Source of the DNA: JBBDMW01 sp040878005 | GTDB taxonomy: Bacteria; Chloroflexota; Dehalococcoidia; Lucifugimonadales; Lucifugimonadaceae | NCBI GenBank assembly: GCA_040878005.1 | Contig: JBBDMW010000075.1 | Span: 62,001 to 126,000 of the forward strand | Reading direction: 5' to 3' | Length of the DNA: 64,000 nucleotides | In this document: piece by piece, positions 16,913-25,767 of the stretch | Numbering within the stretch: the stretch's first letter is position 1 | Layout of the letters: each line of letters starts with the position of its first letter | Notes under the pieces: generated by a model | The model's input: the letters and a program-made list of their open reading frames with translations, nothing else | Told to the model about the DNA's origin: nothing | The model's database searches: none | Program-made: the position numbers and the translations under genes

Positions 16913-18292
16913 ATGCAGCAACGACGCACGCTGGACCAACCGCATACTAACCGCGTCCTACTGAACGGCCAGTTGAACACGCCCGGATGGTGGCTGCCCA
17001 CTGTCCTGCTCCTGGGTGTGGCAGTTGTGGCTGGGCTTGGTGTCATCCTCTTCATGATCATGCAGGGGCTTGGCGTCACCGGGCTGGGACGCCCCGTCTT
17101 CTGGGGACTGTTCATCACCACGTTCGTCTTCTGGGTAGGTATAAGCCACGCCGGGATCATGATCTCGGCCATCCTGAGGCTCACCCAGGCTGAGTGGAGA
17201 AGGCCGGTCACCCGGGCAGCGGAACTGTTGACGGTGTTCTCACTGCTTACGGCGCTGTTCTTCCCGTTGATCCACGCGGGCCGGCCATGGAGGATCGCTT
17301 ACTGGATTGTCCCTTATGACTTTGCCAGGGGAATCTGGCCCAATGTGCGGTCACCTCTGATCTGGGATCCCGTTGCCATAAGCACCTACCTCACAGGAAG
17401 CACGCTTTTCCTGTACGTCGCGCTGTTGCCAGACCTGGGAAACCTTCGCGACCGGACAACCGGATGGAAGAACGCCCTGTACACGGTGCTTGCCCTTGGC
17501 TGGAGGGGAAATCCCCGGCAGTGGAAGCTTCAGACCATAGGCGGCATCCTGCTGTCAGCCCTGATGCTGCCTATCTTCGTTTCCGTGCACTCAATCGTGT
17601 CGTGGGACTTCGCAATTACACCGGCCGTCGAAGGCTGGCACTCCACGATCTTCGCACCATACTTCGTTATCGGAGCGGTCCACTCCGGTGTGTCTGCGGT
17701 TGTCACCATGATGGCGCTGATGCGCTGGCTGTGGAAGTGGGACGACTTCATCCGGCCGGAGCACTTTGACGCCCTTGCAAGGCTTCTGATAGTGGTGGCC
17801 ACGGGGTGGCTTGGCTTCACCTTCCTTGAGTTGATCTTCGCTGTATACGGCCTTGACGCACCAGAGATCGCCCTGCGGGAGATGCAGATATTCCAGTGGC
17901 CGTGGAACATGCTGTTCTTAGTGTTCCTTTTCACGGGGTACATAATTCCCGTGACCATGTGGCTCTTTAAGAGCGTCCGCACCAACATTGCGCTGATGTT
18001 CTGGACGTCCATCCTGGTGAACATCGGCATGTGGCTGGAACGGTACCTCATCATCGTGCCCGGGCTTGCACGGAAGCAGCCGTTTGTCTTCTCGTGGGAG
18101 GGTTACGCGCCCAGCATCGTTGAATGGGCTATCCTCGCATGGTCTTTCGCATGGGTATCATTCCTGATGTTGTTGTTCTCCCGGTTCTTCCCGCTCGTTC
18201 CATTGTTCGAGCAGAAGGAAAGCCAGGTGTTTACGACCGACGTTAAGATCGGCCGGGCGACTGTGCCGGCCATCCTCAGGGAAGAGGAGTAA
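16913..18292 (+). CDS. actF: ACIII second NrfD-like membrane subunit (ActF-like)
   Basis: A 459-residue polytopic NrfD/PsrC-family protein, similar in layout to the preceding subunit but diverged in sequence. Features include GISHAGIMISAILRLTQAEW, NVRSPLIWDPVAISTYL and VALLPDLGNLRDRTTGW. Two NrfD paralogues in one operon are characteristic of ACIII (ActC and ActF). Which of the two corresponds to ActC and which to ActF is assigned here by order only. A 60-base gap separates it from actC; the next gene starts nine bases after its end. Confidence 0.85.
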   Translation: MQQRRTLDQPHTNRVLLNGQLNTPGWWLPTVLLLGVAVVAGLGVILFMIMQGLGVTGLGRPVFWGLFITTFVFWVGISHAGIMISAILRLTQAEWRRPVTRAAELLTVFSLLTALFFPLIHAGRPWRIAYWIVPYDFARGIWPNVRSPLIWDPVAISTYLTGSTLFLYVALLPDLGNLRDRTTGWKNALYTVLALGWRGNPRQWKLQTIGGILLSALMLPIFVSVHSIVSWDFAITPAVEGWHSTIFAPYFVIGAVHSGVSAVVTMMALMRWLWKWDDFIRPEHFDALARLLIVVATGWLGFTFLELIFAVYGLDAPEIALREMQIFQWPWNMLFLVFLFTGYIIPVTMWLFKSVRTNIALMFWTSILVNIGMWLERYLIIVPGLARKQPFVFSWEGYAPSIVEWAILAWSFAWVSFLMLLFSRFFPLVPLFEQKESQVFTTDVKIGRATVPAILREEE

Positions 18293-18300
18293 GGGATTAA

Positions 18301-18810
18301 ATGAATCACCGAAGCGTCCTGGCCCTGTTCCAGGAGCCGGAGCCGGCCGCTGACGCAATGGATGGCCTAAAAGAAGCCGGGTTCCAGCTGGGCACCTTTG
18401 ATGTGCTGACTGGCATGCCATACCCTGAGGGCGCCTTTGGCGAGCACGTGCCGCAGCACCGGCTGTTCCGGTTCCCGGCGTTTGGCGCCATCATCGGGTT
18501 CACGCTGGCGCTGTTCCTTACGGCAGCCACTCAGCTAGCGTACCCGTTGGTAACAGGCGGTAAGCCAATCCTCTCCCTGTTTGCCATGCTGGTCATTCTG
18601 TACGAGATGACCATGCTGTCCGCTGTCATAGCCACGGTGGTCGGCATAATATTTGAATCAAGGCTGCCGAACATCAATCCCGGTGCATATGACCCACGGA
18701 TCACCGAGGGATGGATAGGGGTGGTAGTCACCGTAGATGACGACCGCGTTCAAGACGCCGAGCGCGTTCTGAAGAACGCTGGCGCCCTGGAGATCAAGCA
18801 CGCCTCATGA
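18301..18810 (+). CDS. actD: ACIII subunit D (DUF3341 membrane protein)
   Basis: 169 residues. An N-terminal soluble part (VLALFQEPEPAADAMDGLKE) precedes two transmembrane helices (about 60-82 and 97-119), followed by a C-terminal ferredoxin-like part (VVVTVDDDRVQDAERVLKNA). This matches ActD/DUF3341, a peripheral two-helix subunit found only in ACIII operons. GGAG/AAGGG stands before the ATG, and the end overlaps actE by four bases (ATGA). Confidence 0.88.
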   Translation: MNHRSVLALFQEPEPAADAMDGLKEAGFQLGTFDVLTGMPYPEGAFGEHVPQHRLFRFPAFGAIIGFTLALFLTAATQLAYPLVTGGKPILSLFAMLVILYEMTMLSAVIATVVGIIFESRLPNINPGAYDPRITEGWIGVVVTVDDDRVQDAERVLKNAGALEIKHAS

Positions 18811-19409
18811 TTGGGCTTCTCAGCAAAGTAACCAGCACGGGTCCCGTGGCCGCCAGGCTGCGCATCGCAACGCTCGCAGCGCTGATGCTGATGGCAGTGA
18901 CGGCCGGGGCCTGTATCCAGGAAAACAACACGTATCCCATCGAAATCTTTGATGAGATGCACTACTCCCAGGCCTACAGGGCCCTGGAGCCGCCTCGCAT
19001 TGCGCCCGCCGCTGAGGCGGTGACCTTTGATTCTGCTGGTGGACCATCAGGCATGCTTGAGGTGCCTGAGCGACAGGAGCGTCCGTACGACCCACAGGTA
19101 GCTGGCCGCCTGTACGAGGTCAACTGCTCCGTATGCCACGGCACAGGCGGCCAGGGTGATGGCCCTGCCGCTCCGTACATCACCTCGCAGGAAAGTTTCT
19201 ACGCGACGGAGGTGAGCGGAGGGCAGGCGTACTTGCCGGTGCCGAACCTCTTGGAGGCCAGGGACCGCCTGGACCAGAACGGCATGTACCAGGTCATTCA
19301 CAATGGCATCAACGTAATGCCGCGGTTCGCCAACCTCCTGACAGAGGCGGAAATTCGCGACATTGTGAACTTTGTGTATGACCGGGAACAGGGTCTGGGC
19401 GCACAATAG
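18807..19409 (+). CDS. actE: ACIII monoheme cytochrome c subunit E (lipoprotein)
   Basis: 200 residues. A signal peptide ends in a lipobox-like segment AVTAGAC (C36), so the protein is probably lipid-anchored outside the membrane. One CxxCH heme site (CSVCHGTGGQGDG, residues 107-111) is followed by a likely axial methionine in NVMPRFANLL. ActE is the usual exit point of electrons from ACIII to a terminal oxidase or soluble carrier. No oxidase gene is adjacent here. Confidence 0.9.
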   Translation: MIGLLSKVTSTGPVAARLRIATLAALMLMAVTAGACIQENNTYPIEIFDEMHYSQAYRALEPPRIAPAAEAVTFDSAGGPSGMLEVPERQERPYDPQVAGRLYEVNCSVCHGTGGQGDGPAAPYITSQESFYATEVSGGQAYLPVPNLLEARDRLDQNGMYQVIHNGINVMPRFANLLTEAEIRDIVNFVYDREQGLGAQ

Positions 19410-19415
19410 ATGTAA

Positions 19416-19451
19416 AGCCGGGCGCATCATGCGATGCACATCTGCCCGGCT
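19416..19451 (+). other. Long perfect-stem hairpin between actE and ccmH
   Basis: AGCCGGGC (19416-19423) pairs with GCCCGGCT (19444-19451), enclosing a second small stem GCATC/GATGC (19424-19428 with 19433-19437). It starts six bases after the actE stop. There is no T-run after it, so it may be an mRNA 3'-end stabiliser or partial terminator that lets act and ccm expression differ. Confidence 0.6.
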
Positions 19452-19477
19452 GATGATATTGCACGGGGAAGGGTCAA

Positions 19478-20035
19478 TTGAACGCGCCCCTGTGCGCCAT
19501 CCGGGCAGCCTGCCGAACCAAGCCGGTTAAGGCCGCCTTTTCCCTGGCGCTAATCATCGTCATGTTTACGTTGGCGGCCTGTTCGGGCCAGGACCCAACG
19601 CTGGAACAACGCGCCTTCGCCCTGGACCGTGAGCTGATGTGTCCCGTGTGCGACGGACAAACGCTGGACCAGTCTCATGCCCAGATAGCGCAGGACATGA
19701 AAGCCATCATCCGGGAAAAGCTTGCTGACGGAGAATCCGAAGCACAGATCAAGGATTACTTCGTAGCCCGCTACGGCGAGTCAGTGCTCGCATCACCCAA
19801 TGCCAGCGGCTTCAACATTCTCGTATGGGCAGTCCCGCCGGTGTTCGCTGTGGCAGGCGCCATGATGCTCTGGATGATAATCAGAAGCATGCGCACCGCG
19901 CGCCCGGAGTACGCTGCCCCACCTGCGGACCCCGGCCTTGGCGAGTACCTCGCCAGGGTGGACGAGGACACCGGCCTGACCCGTGCCCGGGAACTGGATG
20001 AGCCGGGCCGAAGCCCAGGCGGTGAGAGAGCGTAG
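19478..20035 (+). CDS. ccmH: Cytochrome c maturation protein CcmH
   Basis: 185 residues. The N-terminal hydrophobic signal/anchor is followed by LMCPVCDGQTLDQSHAQIAQDM, which holds the redox-active CxxC pair of CcmH. ADGESEAQIKDYFVARYGE follows, then a second membrane helix. CcmH reduces apocytochrome cysteines before heme ligation. It starts with TTG behind GGGGAAGGG, and its stop directly abuts the ccmF start. The polar C-terminal tail after the second helix is not typical of the minimal family. Confidence 0.93.
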   Translation: MNAPLCAIRAACRTKPVKAAFSLALIIVMFTLAACSGQDPTLEQRAFALDRELMCPVCDGQTLDQSHAQIAQDMKAIIREKLADGESEAQIKDYFVARYGESVLASPNASGFNILVWAVPPVFAVAGAMMLWMIIRSMRTARPEYAAPPADPGLGEYLARVDEDTGLTRARELDEPGRSPGGERA

Positions 20036-22123
20036 ATGGCAGAACTCGGGACCATAACAGTCCTGCTGGCCCTCGCGCTTGCGCTATACGGAAGCGTAGG
20101 CTCAATCGCCGGACACCTCCGCGGTTCCCAGGAGTTGGTTGTTAGCGCGCGGCGGGCGACGTACATGACGTTGCCGGTCACAGCGGCCGCGGCCGGCGCA
20201 CTGGTGGCGGCGTTCGTAAACAACGACTTCCGCATAAAGTACGTTCACGACCACAGCAACCTGGTGATGGACCGTGCCTATACATGGGTGGCCATGTATG
20301 CAGGCAACGAAGGCTCGCTGCTGTACATCGCGCTCGTGCTGGCCCTGATGTCGGCTGTCGCCATCTACCTGGCGCCCCGGCGTTTCAGCCGGAGCATGCC
20401 GTACACCATAGCCATCCTTGCGGGCGTACAGGCTTTCTATTTTCTTGTGCTGGCGTTCTTCGCCAGCCCATTCGAGTTGCTGGACTTCGTGCCGGCAGAT
20501 GGTCTCGGCATCAATCCGCTGCTCAAGCACCCCGGCATGTTCAGTCATCCGCCCATGCTGATGGCGGGACTCATTGGCATCACCATTCCCTTCGCGTTCG
20601 CAATTGGAGCGCTGATCGCAGGAAATTATGGCGACGACTGGGTGGACCTGGCCCGCTCCTCCGCCATCATTGTCTGGGGCATCCTGGGCGTAGGGCTGCT
20701 GCTGGGCGCATGGTGGGCGTACACAATCCTCGGCTGGGGCGGCTACTGGGGATGGGACCCGATCGAAAACGTGGCGCTGATGCCGTGGCTGGTCCTCACC
20801 GCCTTCATTCATTCGATCATGGTTCAGAAGCGGCGGGGAATGTTCCGGATGTGGAACATTGCCTTGATCAATATCGCCTTCGTGTTGGCCCAGCTCGGCA
20901 TGTTCATAAACCGGGGCGGGCCTGTCGTATCAGTTCACTCGTTCGCCTCATCCACCCTCGGGTTGATATTCCTGTCGTTCATGCTGCTCAGCCTTGTATT
21001 CGCCTTCGGTGTGTTCATCTGGCGATACCCAAGCCTTAAGAGCGACCGCCCCATGGAGTCTTTCCTATCCAGGGAGGCGTCATTCCTGGTCAATAACTTC
21101 CTGCTGCTGGGTGTTGCCTTCGCCACGCTCTGGGGAGTTATCTACCCGGTCTTCTCGGAGATGGCCCGGGACGTCCAGGTAAGCGTTGGGGCGCCGTACT
21201 TTAACCGCATCAACGGCCCCATGCTGCTGGCGGTAGTCTTTGTAATGGGCATAGGCCCTCTCCTACCCTGGCGCAAGACATCTACGCGATCTCTCAGGCA
21301 ATGGCTGGTAGCGCCTGCATTGGTAGGCATGTCAGTAACCGCAGGCCTGCTGATAGCCGGAATCCGCGAACCCATAGCGGTGCTCGCGTTCGGCGTGATT
21401 GCATTCGTTGCAGCCTCCATCCTCGAGGAGTGGTACCGCGGCACCGCGGCCAGGCACAGGGGAGGCGAGGCGTGGCCGGTTGCTTACTGGAGGCTGGTGA
21501 ACGGGAACCGCCCGCGCCACGGCGGATACGTGGTTCACATAGCCATTCTCGTGCTGGCAGTGGGCATCGTGGGCACGCAGTTCTTTGACCAGCGCACAGA
21601 TATCGCTCTACGCCAGGGTGAAAGTGCGGTAATCGACGATTACCGTGTTGAGTACGTGAGCCACGAAACCGAACAGCGTTCAGACCGGACCGCGCAGTGG
21701 GCGAACCTGGACGTCTACCGGATAGACCCGGCCGAGTACGCGGCAGACCCCGCTGGCTGGCGCATAGAACCCTCGAAGTACGTTGTAGAGGGTAACGGAT
21801 ACCCGGGTGACCGGCGCCTGGAAACCCTCCAGCCGTGGCACGGCTTTTACACAGAATTCCAACAGGTTTCCGTAAGAGCAGGCATCAGATCAACCCCCGT
21901 TGAGGATTTGTACGTAATACCGAGTGATTTCCTTGCCGACGGCCGTGTGCTGTTGCGCATTAGCATCAATCCGCTGGCATGGTGGCTATGGTTTGCGGGG
22001 CCCATATTCGTAATCGGCGCGATGGTGGCACTCTGGCCCCAACCGGCCGTGGAGCGTCGCTTTGCGACATCTCGAACCTCCCATCCAGTAGCGGCACAAC
22101 GCACCGGCCCTTCGCATGCATAA
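20036..22123 (+). CDS. ccmF: Cytochrome c heme lyase CcmF
   Basis: A 695-residue polytopic protein. The heme-handling WWD-type segment is present (GWGGYWGWDPIENVALMPWL), as are the paired conserved regions HPGMFSHPPMLMAGLIG and SVHSFASSTLGLIFL. CcmF ligates heme to CxxCH of apocytochromes with CcmH. It starts on the base after the ccmH stop. CcmA, B, C and E are not in the window and must be encoded elsewhere if System I is complete. Confidence 0.94.
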   Translation: MAELGTITVLLALALALYGSVGSIAGHLRGSQELVVSARRATYMTLPVTAAAAGALVAAFVNNDFRIKYVHDHSNLVMDRAYTWVAMYAGNEGSLLYIALVLALMSAVAIYLAPRRFSRSMPYTIAILAGVQAFYFLVLAFFASPFELLDFVPADGLGINPLLKHPGMFSHPPMLMAGLIGITIPFAFAIGALIAGNYGDDWVDLARSSAIIVWGILGVGLLLGAWWAYTILGWGGYWGWDPIENVALMPWLVLTAFIHSIMVQKRRGMFRMWNIALINIAFVLAQLGMFINRGGPVVSVHSFASSTLGLIFLSFMLLSLVFAFGVFIWRYPSLKSDRPMESFLSREASFLVNNFLLLGVAFATLWGVIYPVFSEMARDVQVSVGAPYFNRINGPMLLAVVFVMGIGPLLPWRKTSTRSLRQWLVAPALVGMSVTAGLLIAGIREPIAVLAFGVIAFVAASILEEWYRGTAARHRGGEAWPVAYWRLVNGNRPRHGGYVVHIAILVLAVGIVGTQFFDQRTDIALRQGESAVIDDYRVEYVSHETEQRSDRTAQWANLDVYRIDPAEYAADPAGWRIEPSKYVVEGNGYPGDRRLETLQPWHGFYTEFQQVSVRAGIRSTPVEDLYVIPSDFLADGRVLLRISINPLAWWLWFAGPIFVIGAMVALWPQPAVERRFATSRTSHPVAAQRTGPSHA

Positions 22124-22150
22124 ACAGACCATAGTGAACTGTGTGGCTCC

Positions 22151-22507
22151 ATGGGCATAGCTTTGGGGACAGCCCTCGTGTTGGCGTCGATGGCTGTGCT
22201 GATATACCCGTTCATAAACCGGCGAAGATACGAGGCGCCAGGCGATCCGACTCATGAGCGGCTGCGCGTGGCGCGCCTGCGCGTCTACCGGCAGATCTCG
22301 GACCTTGAAGCAGATCACCGTGCGGCCGACCTTACTGAAGAAGACTACCGGGCCCAGCTACGCGAGCACCGGATAATCGCGGCGCAGATTATGCGTGAGG
22401 AGGCGAGGCTTGGAAACGTGCCGGCTGATGAAGACGACCTGGAGCGTGAAATAGAGTCCGCCAGGCGCAGACGCTCCGGCGCCTTGGAAGGTGGGGACAC
22501 ACTTTGA
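22151..22507 (+). CDS. CcmI-like short membrane protein
   Basis: 118 residues: one N-terminal membrane helix (GTALVLASMAVLIYPFI) followed by an alpha-helical tail RVYRQISDLEADHRAADLTE and onward. The tail matches the pattern of the CcmI N terminus (YR..L.dLe.D...g.l.e.dY), but the large TPR domain of proteobacterial CcmI is missing. It sits between ccmF and two further cluster members and overlaps the next gene by four bases (TTGA). Probable role: presenting apocytochrome to CcmF/CcmH. Confidence 0.6.
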   Translation: MGIALGTALVLASMAVLIYPFINRRRYEAPGDPTHERLRVARLRVYRQISDLEADHRAADLTEEDYRAQLREHRIIAAQIMREEARLGNVPADEDDLEREIESARRRRSGALEGGDTL

Positions 22508-23778
22508 AATTTACCGGCCTCCGGACGAGGCTGCCTGTCCTCCTGGCATTGGCCGCGCTGATGGTCGTCGCTGGCACAGTGGTCACGCCACATAACCTGG
22601 CAGTCGCCCAGGAACGCCCATCTTCGATCTCCGGCACAGTGATCAACGGAACTGACGGAGCAGAAGTGCCGGATGACCTGGAAGTGGTTCTCATCACCAT
22701 AAATGAGGAAACGGGCCAGGCAGTTGATCAGGAAACCAAGACCGTGGACGCGGACGGACGTTTCTCGTTTGACGGCCTGTCTAACGAATCCGGCCAGAGA
22801 TACACGCTGGCCGCGGACGCCGGGGCCTACGTGCCGTCTGTGAACTTGGCGAACGTGGAAGACTGGTCGTCGGTAGAGTTGACCATCTATGAAGAGATGA
22901 CGTCATTCGATGACATCAGTTTCATCTCATACGCCATGATCGTGCCCAGCATCGATCCCCGCACACGCACGCTCGGGGTCCTCACGGTGGTAACCCTTCT
23001 GAATTCAGGGGACCGGGTATTGGTGACAGACCCATCCAGCCCGGACGTGACAGGATTCGATCTGCTGCGTTTCAACCTTCCAGAGAACTATTCCGAACTG
23101 GAGATCGAAAGTGATCTGCCGCCCGGCAACGTGATGGAGATCAACACAGGATTCGCCCTGACCAATCCCGTACCGCCTGGTGAACATAGCGTTCTGATGA
23201 ATTACATCCAACAGTACGAAGGCGATGCGCTTTCATTCCCCCTGCGGCTGCCCTACGGTGCAGAAACCGTACGGATCATGATGCCTGAGGCCATCGGATC
23301 CGTCTCGGGCGCCAATCTCACTGAAACAGGCACGGCGCCCATAGGCGAATCGTCCTACAAAGTGTTCGAAGGCACGGGCTACGAGCGGGACAGCCAGGTG
23401 AATGTGGAATTTGATGGCCTGCCTGGCCCCACACTGATTCAATCGACCGGCGACTGGTTCAGCGGCCGCTCCTATATCACTGCACTGGTTTGGACCGCCG
23501 GAGCCGCAATGCTGGCCATGCTGGCTTTTGCCCTGTACACCAACAGGCGCAAGCCCTCGCCGTCTACCGAAAGCGATGGATTGCCTACAGATGCCGAAGA
23601 AACGTTGCCGCACAATGGCGCTGGTGAGCGTGTGAGGCTGATCCAGGAGATTGCAGACCTCGACGAGCAGCACGAAGCGGGAGAAATTGGCGATGATGAC
23701 TACGCTGAGAGGCGTGACCTCCTGAAGCGACGCGTCTTGGGCCTGAGAGCCTCTGATCCCGGGTCTCCTGCATCATGA
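22504..23778 (+). CDS. Exported beta-rich, membrane-anchored protein of the ccm cluster with CcmI-like tail
   Basis: 424 residues, not a family I can name. An N-terminal signal (about 1-32) leads to a beta-sandwich region resembling carboxypeptidase-regulatory/Ig-like repeats (SSISGTVINGTDGAEVPDDL, to about 120), a longer extracytoplasmic part, and one membrane helix (TALVWTAGAAMLAMLAFALY, about 323-343). The helical tail IQEIADLDEQHEAGEIGDDD resembles the tail of the preceding CcmI-like protein. It starts at TTG overlapping that gene and ends overlapping the thioredoxin gene (ATGA). Position suggests a role in cytochrome maturation. Confidence 0.62.
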   Translation: MKFTGLRTRLPVLLALAALMVVAGTVVTPHNLAVAQERPSSISGTVINGTDGAEVPDDLEVVLITINEETGQAVDQETKTVDADGRFSFDGLSNESGQRYTLAADAGAYVPSVNLANVEDWSSVELTIYEEMTSFDDISFISYAMIVPSIDPRTRTLGVLTVVTLLNSGDRVLVTDPSSPDVTGFDLLRFNLPENYSELEIESDLPPGNVMEINTGFALTNPVPPGEHSVLMNYIQQYEGDALSFPLRLPYGAETVRIMMPEAIGSVSGANLTETGTAPIGESSYKVFEGTGYERDSQVNVEFDGLPGPTLIQSTGDWFSGRSYITALVWTAGAAMLAMLAFALYTNRRKPSPSTESDGLPTDAEETLPHNGAGERVRLIQEIADLDEQHEAGEIGDDDYAERRDLLKRRVLGLRASDPGSPAS

Positions 23779-24356
23779 CTCAGCGCCGTGCAGTCGCCGT
23801 CGGGGTTGGTATTCCTATCCTCTTCTTCGTAGCGCTGCTTGTCTGGGGCACGACCCAGACCGGCGGCCAGCAGGGGCGGCCCGGTGTCAACGACCAGTAC
23901 GGTGAGGTAACACTGTCGGTTGCCCAAGACGCCGACTTTCAACTGGCTACGCTGGATGGCGGCGTGATAAGTCTCTCGGACCTGCGCGGCAAGGTTGTTG
24001 TCGTGGACTTCTGGTCTTCGTGGTGCGGCCCATGCCGCGCCGAAGGGCCAGCGCTTGCGGATACCTACCGGAAGTGGCGTGAGCGAGGCGTGGAGTTCGT
24101 CGGCATCGCCATCTGGGACACAGAAACGGCGGTGCAGGATTTCATCGACCGCAACGGCATCGAGTACACAAATGGCATGGATGATCGCGGTGCCATTGCC
24201 ATAGATTTCGGCGTCAGGGGCATCCCGGAGAAGTTCTTTGTGAATGCGGACGGCCAGATCGTGAAGAAGGTCGTGGGCCCCAACACCCGCTCATCCCTGG
24301 ATCAAATCCTCACAGAACTGACCGACGACGCGCTCGGCATCACGGCCGCGCGTTAG
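23775..24356 (+). CDS. TlpA/ResA/CcmG-like membrane-anchored thioredoxin
   Basis: 193 residues. An N-terminal anchor helix precedes a thioredoxin fold with VVDFWSSWCGPCRAEGPALA; the active site is WCGPC. GIPEKFFVNADGQIVKKVVG contains the cis-proline region. Such proteins deliver reductant to CcmH or to apocytochrome outside the membrane. It closes the ccm block, overlapping its upstream neighbour by four bases. Its stop overlaps the stop of the convergent yihY-like gene. Confidence 0.9.
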   Translation: MTQRRAVAVGVGIPILFFVALLVWGTTQTGGQQGRPGVNDQYGEVTLSVAQDADFQLATLDGGVISLSDLRGKVVVVDFWSSWCGPCRAEGPALADTYRKWRERGVEFVGIAIWDTETAVQDFIDRNGIEYTNGMDDRGAIAIDFGVRGIPEKFFVNADGQIVKKVVGPNTRSSLDQILTELTDDALGITAAR

Positions 24357-25561
24357 TTTCTTCGTCGCCGGGACCCGCGGCCGCTCCTTGAGAAGATGGC
24401 CTTGGCTGCCAGCAGGAATACGCCGGCGGCAGCCGCTGCCCCCACGGGTCCCGTTGCCCGTGAATCATGAGATTGATCCCGCCGACCGTCATCGGCGGGC
24501 CGCCCACGTTCAGGGTTCTCCTCCGCAGTCCGATGGCCATACCCATCGCCCGGCGCATCACTCACAAAAGAAGTCTGTTCAGCGGCTCCTACATTGCCGG
24601 AGGCCCGCTCATCCCTTCCGGCAGTCTCATCGCCATCGCCAGCTTCACGCCGGACGTTACTGCCCGTCCGCTCCACACGCAATTGATCACGTGCGGTAAT
24701 GAACTCTGCTCCAATAATCAGGATGATGGCGGAATAGTATGCCCAGAGCATCAGGATCACTACCGACGCCAAGGAGCCATACACCTGCTCATAGTTGCCG
24801 AACTCGTTGAGGTACCAGAGGAAGGCGCTCTTGCCGATCTCAAATGCCGCCGCTGCCAGGAGCGCGCCGGGCCATATCTGGCCCCAGGTGGTTTGCGTGT
24901 TCGGCACAAACTTGTAGATCAGGCTGAACACAAGGAGCGAAATCAGGAAGACGACCAGTCGCGTCCCAATATCTGTCAGCACCACTGCAATGGGACCCAG
25001 GTCACCAATAACCGGGATATCTTCCTTTGGCAGTATCTGTATCAGGCTGGTGGCCACCACAGACAGCAACATGAGAACACCGATGGACAGTGCCATGAAG
25101 AGGTGCCTGGGCTTCGCTATGTAGAACGGACGGTTCTCACCAATGCCCCACGCTCGGTTGACAGCTCGGCTGATGGAGCCAAAAACAGCGCTGCCCGTCC
25201 ACAGAAGGCCCACAATCGCGAAAATTCCCATCCCGCGGCGGGCATTGATTAACCCCTCGATATTCTCTTCAACCAGGTCCCTCGCCACAGGAAGGTTTTC
25301 ATTCAGAAATTCAGATACCTGCTGCTGTACGTCCTCGGAGTCCAGGAAGATGCTGAAGAGTGATATAAGCCCGAGCAGGAGCGGAAACAGCGAGATGAAG
25401 ACGTAGTAAGAAACGCTCGCGGCCATGTGGGTGCCGTCATGAGATCCAAAGTCCTTCACGGTCCGGGCGATGAGCGCAATGGGGTAGTAACCAAGGAGCT
25501 TGTCCTTGGTTCGATTGCCGGAATCAACGGCTCGTTTCAGTGGACCTGGCAGTGAAGGCAT
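24353..25561 (-). CDS. YihY/BrkB family membrane protein with a long hydrophilic C-terminal tail
   Basis: 402 residues. The first ~290 match the YihY/UPF0761 (BrkB) family: SHDGTHMAASVSYYVFISLF, then six transmembrane segments and VILMLWAYYSAIILIIGAEF. Despite the old name RNase BN, the family is a membrane protein of unknown function. The last ~100 residues are Gly/Asp/Arg-rich and end with a hydrophobic stretch (VGAAAAAGVFLLAAKAIF) and a basic terminus. Its stop codon overlaps the stop of the convergent thioredoxin gene. Confidence 0.88.
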   Translation of the reverse strand: MPSLPGPLKRAVDSGNRTKDKLLGYYPIALIARTVKDFGSHDGTHMAASVSYYVFISLFPLLLGLISLFSIFLDSEDVQQQVSEFLNENLPVARDLVEENIEGLINARRGMGIFAIVGLLWTGSAVFGSISRAVNRAWGIGENRPFYIAKPRHLFMALSIGVLMLLSVVATSLIQILPKEDIPVIGDLGPIAVVLTDIGTRLVVFLISLLVFSLIYKFVPNTQTTWGQIWPGALLAAAAFEIGKSAFLWYLNEFGNYEQVYGSLASVVILMLWAYYSAIILIIGAEFITARDQLRVERTGSNVRREAGDGDETAGRDERASGNVGAAEQTSFVSDAPGDGYGHRTAEENPERGRPADDGRRDQSHDSRATGPVGAAAAAGVFLLAAKAIFSRSGRGSRRRRN

Positions 25562-25767
25562 GTACTCTGGCGAAAGCTGGCCCTTGTGGCAGCCAGTGCG
25601 TGCGATTGGTTATGGCGCAAGCGCCAACTCAACAAGAGTCAAGCATGGACGCATCGATGACGACACGCATCGTCGAAGATGGTCACTCAACGGCTCCGAA
25701 CAGGCGAACGCGCGCCTACCCGCCGGGGTGGCTGCTCTTGCCTAGTTCAGCCCCACGGCAAGCCACG

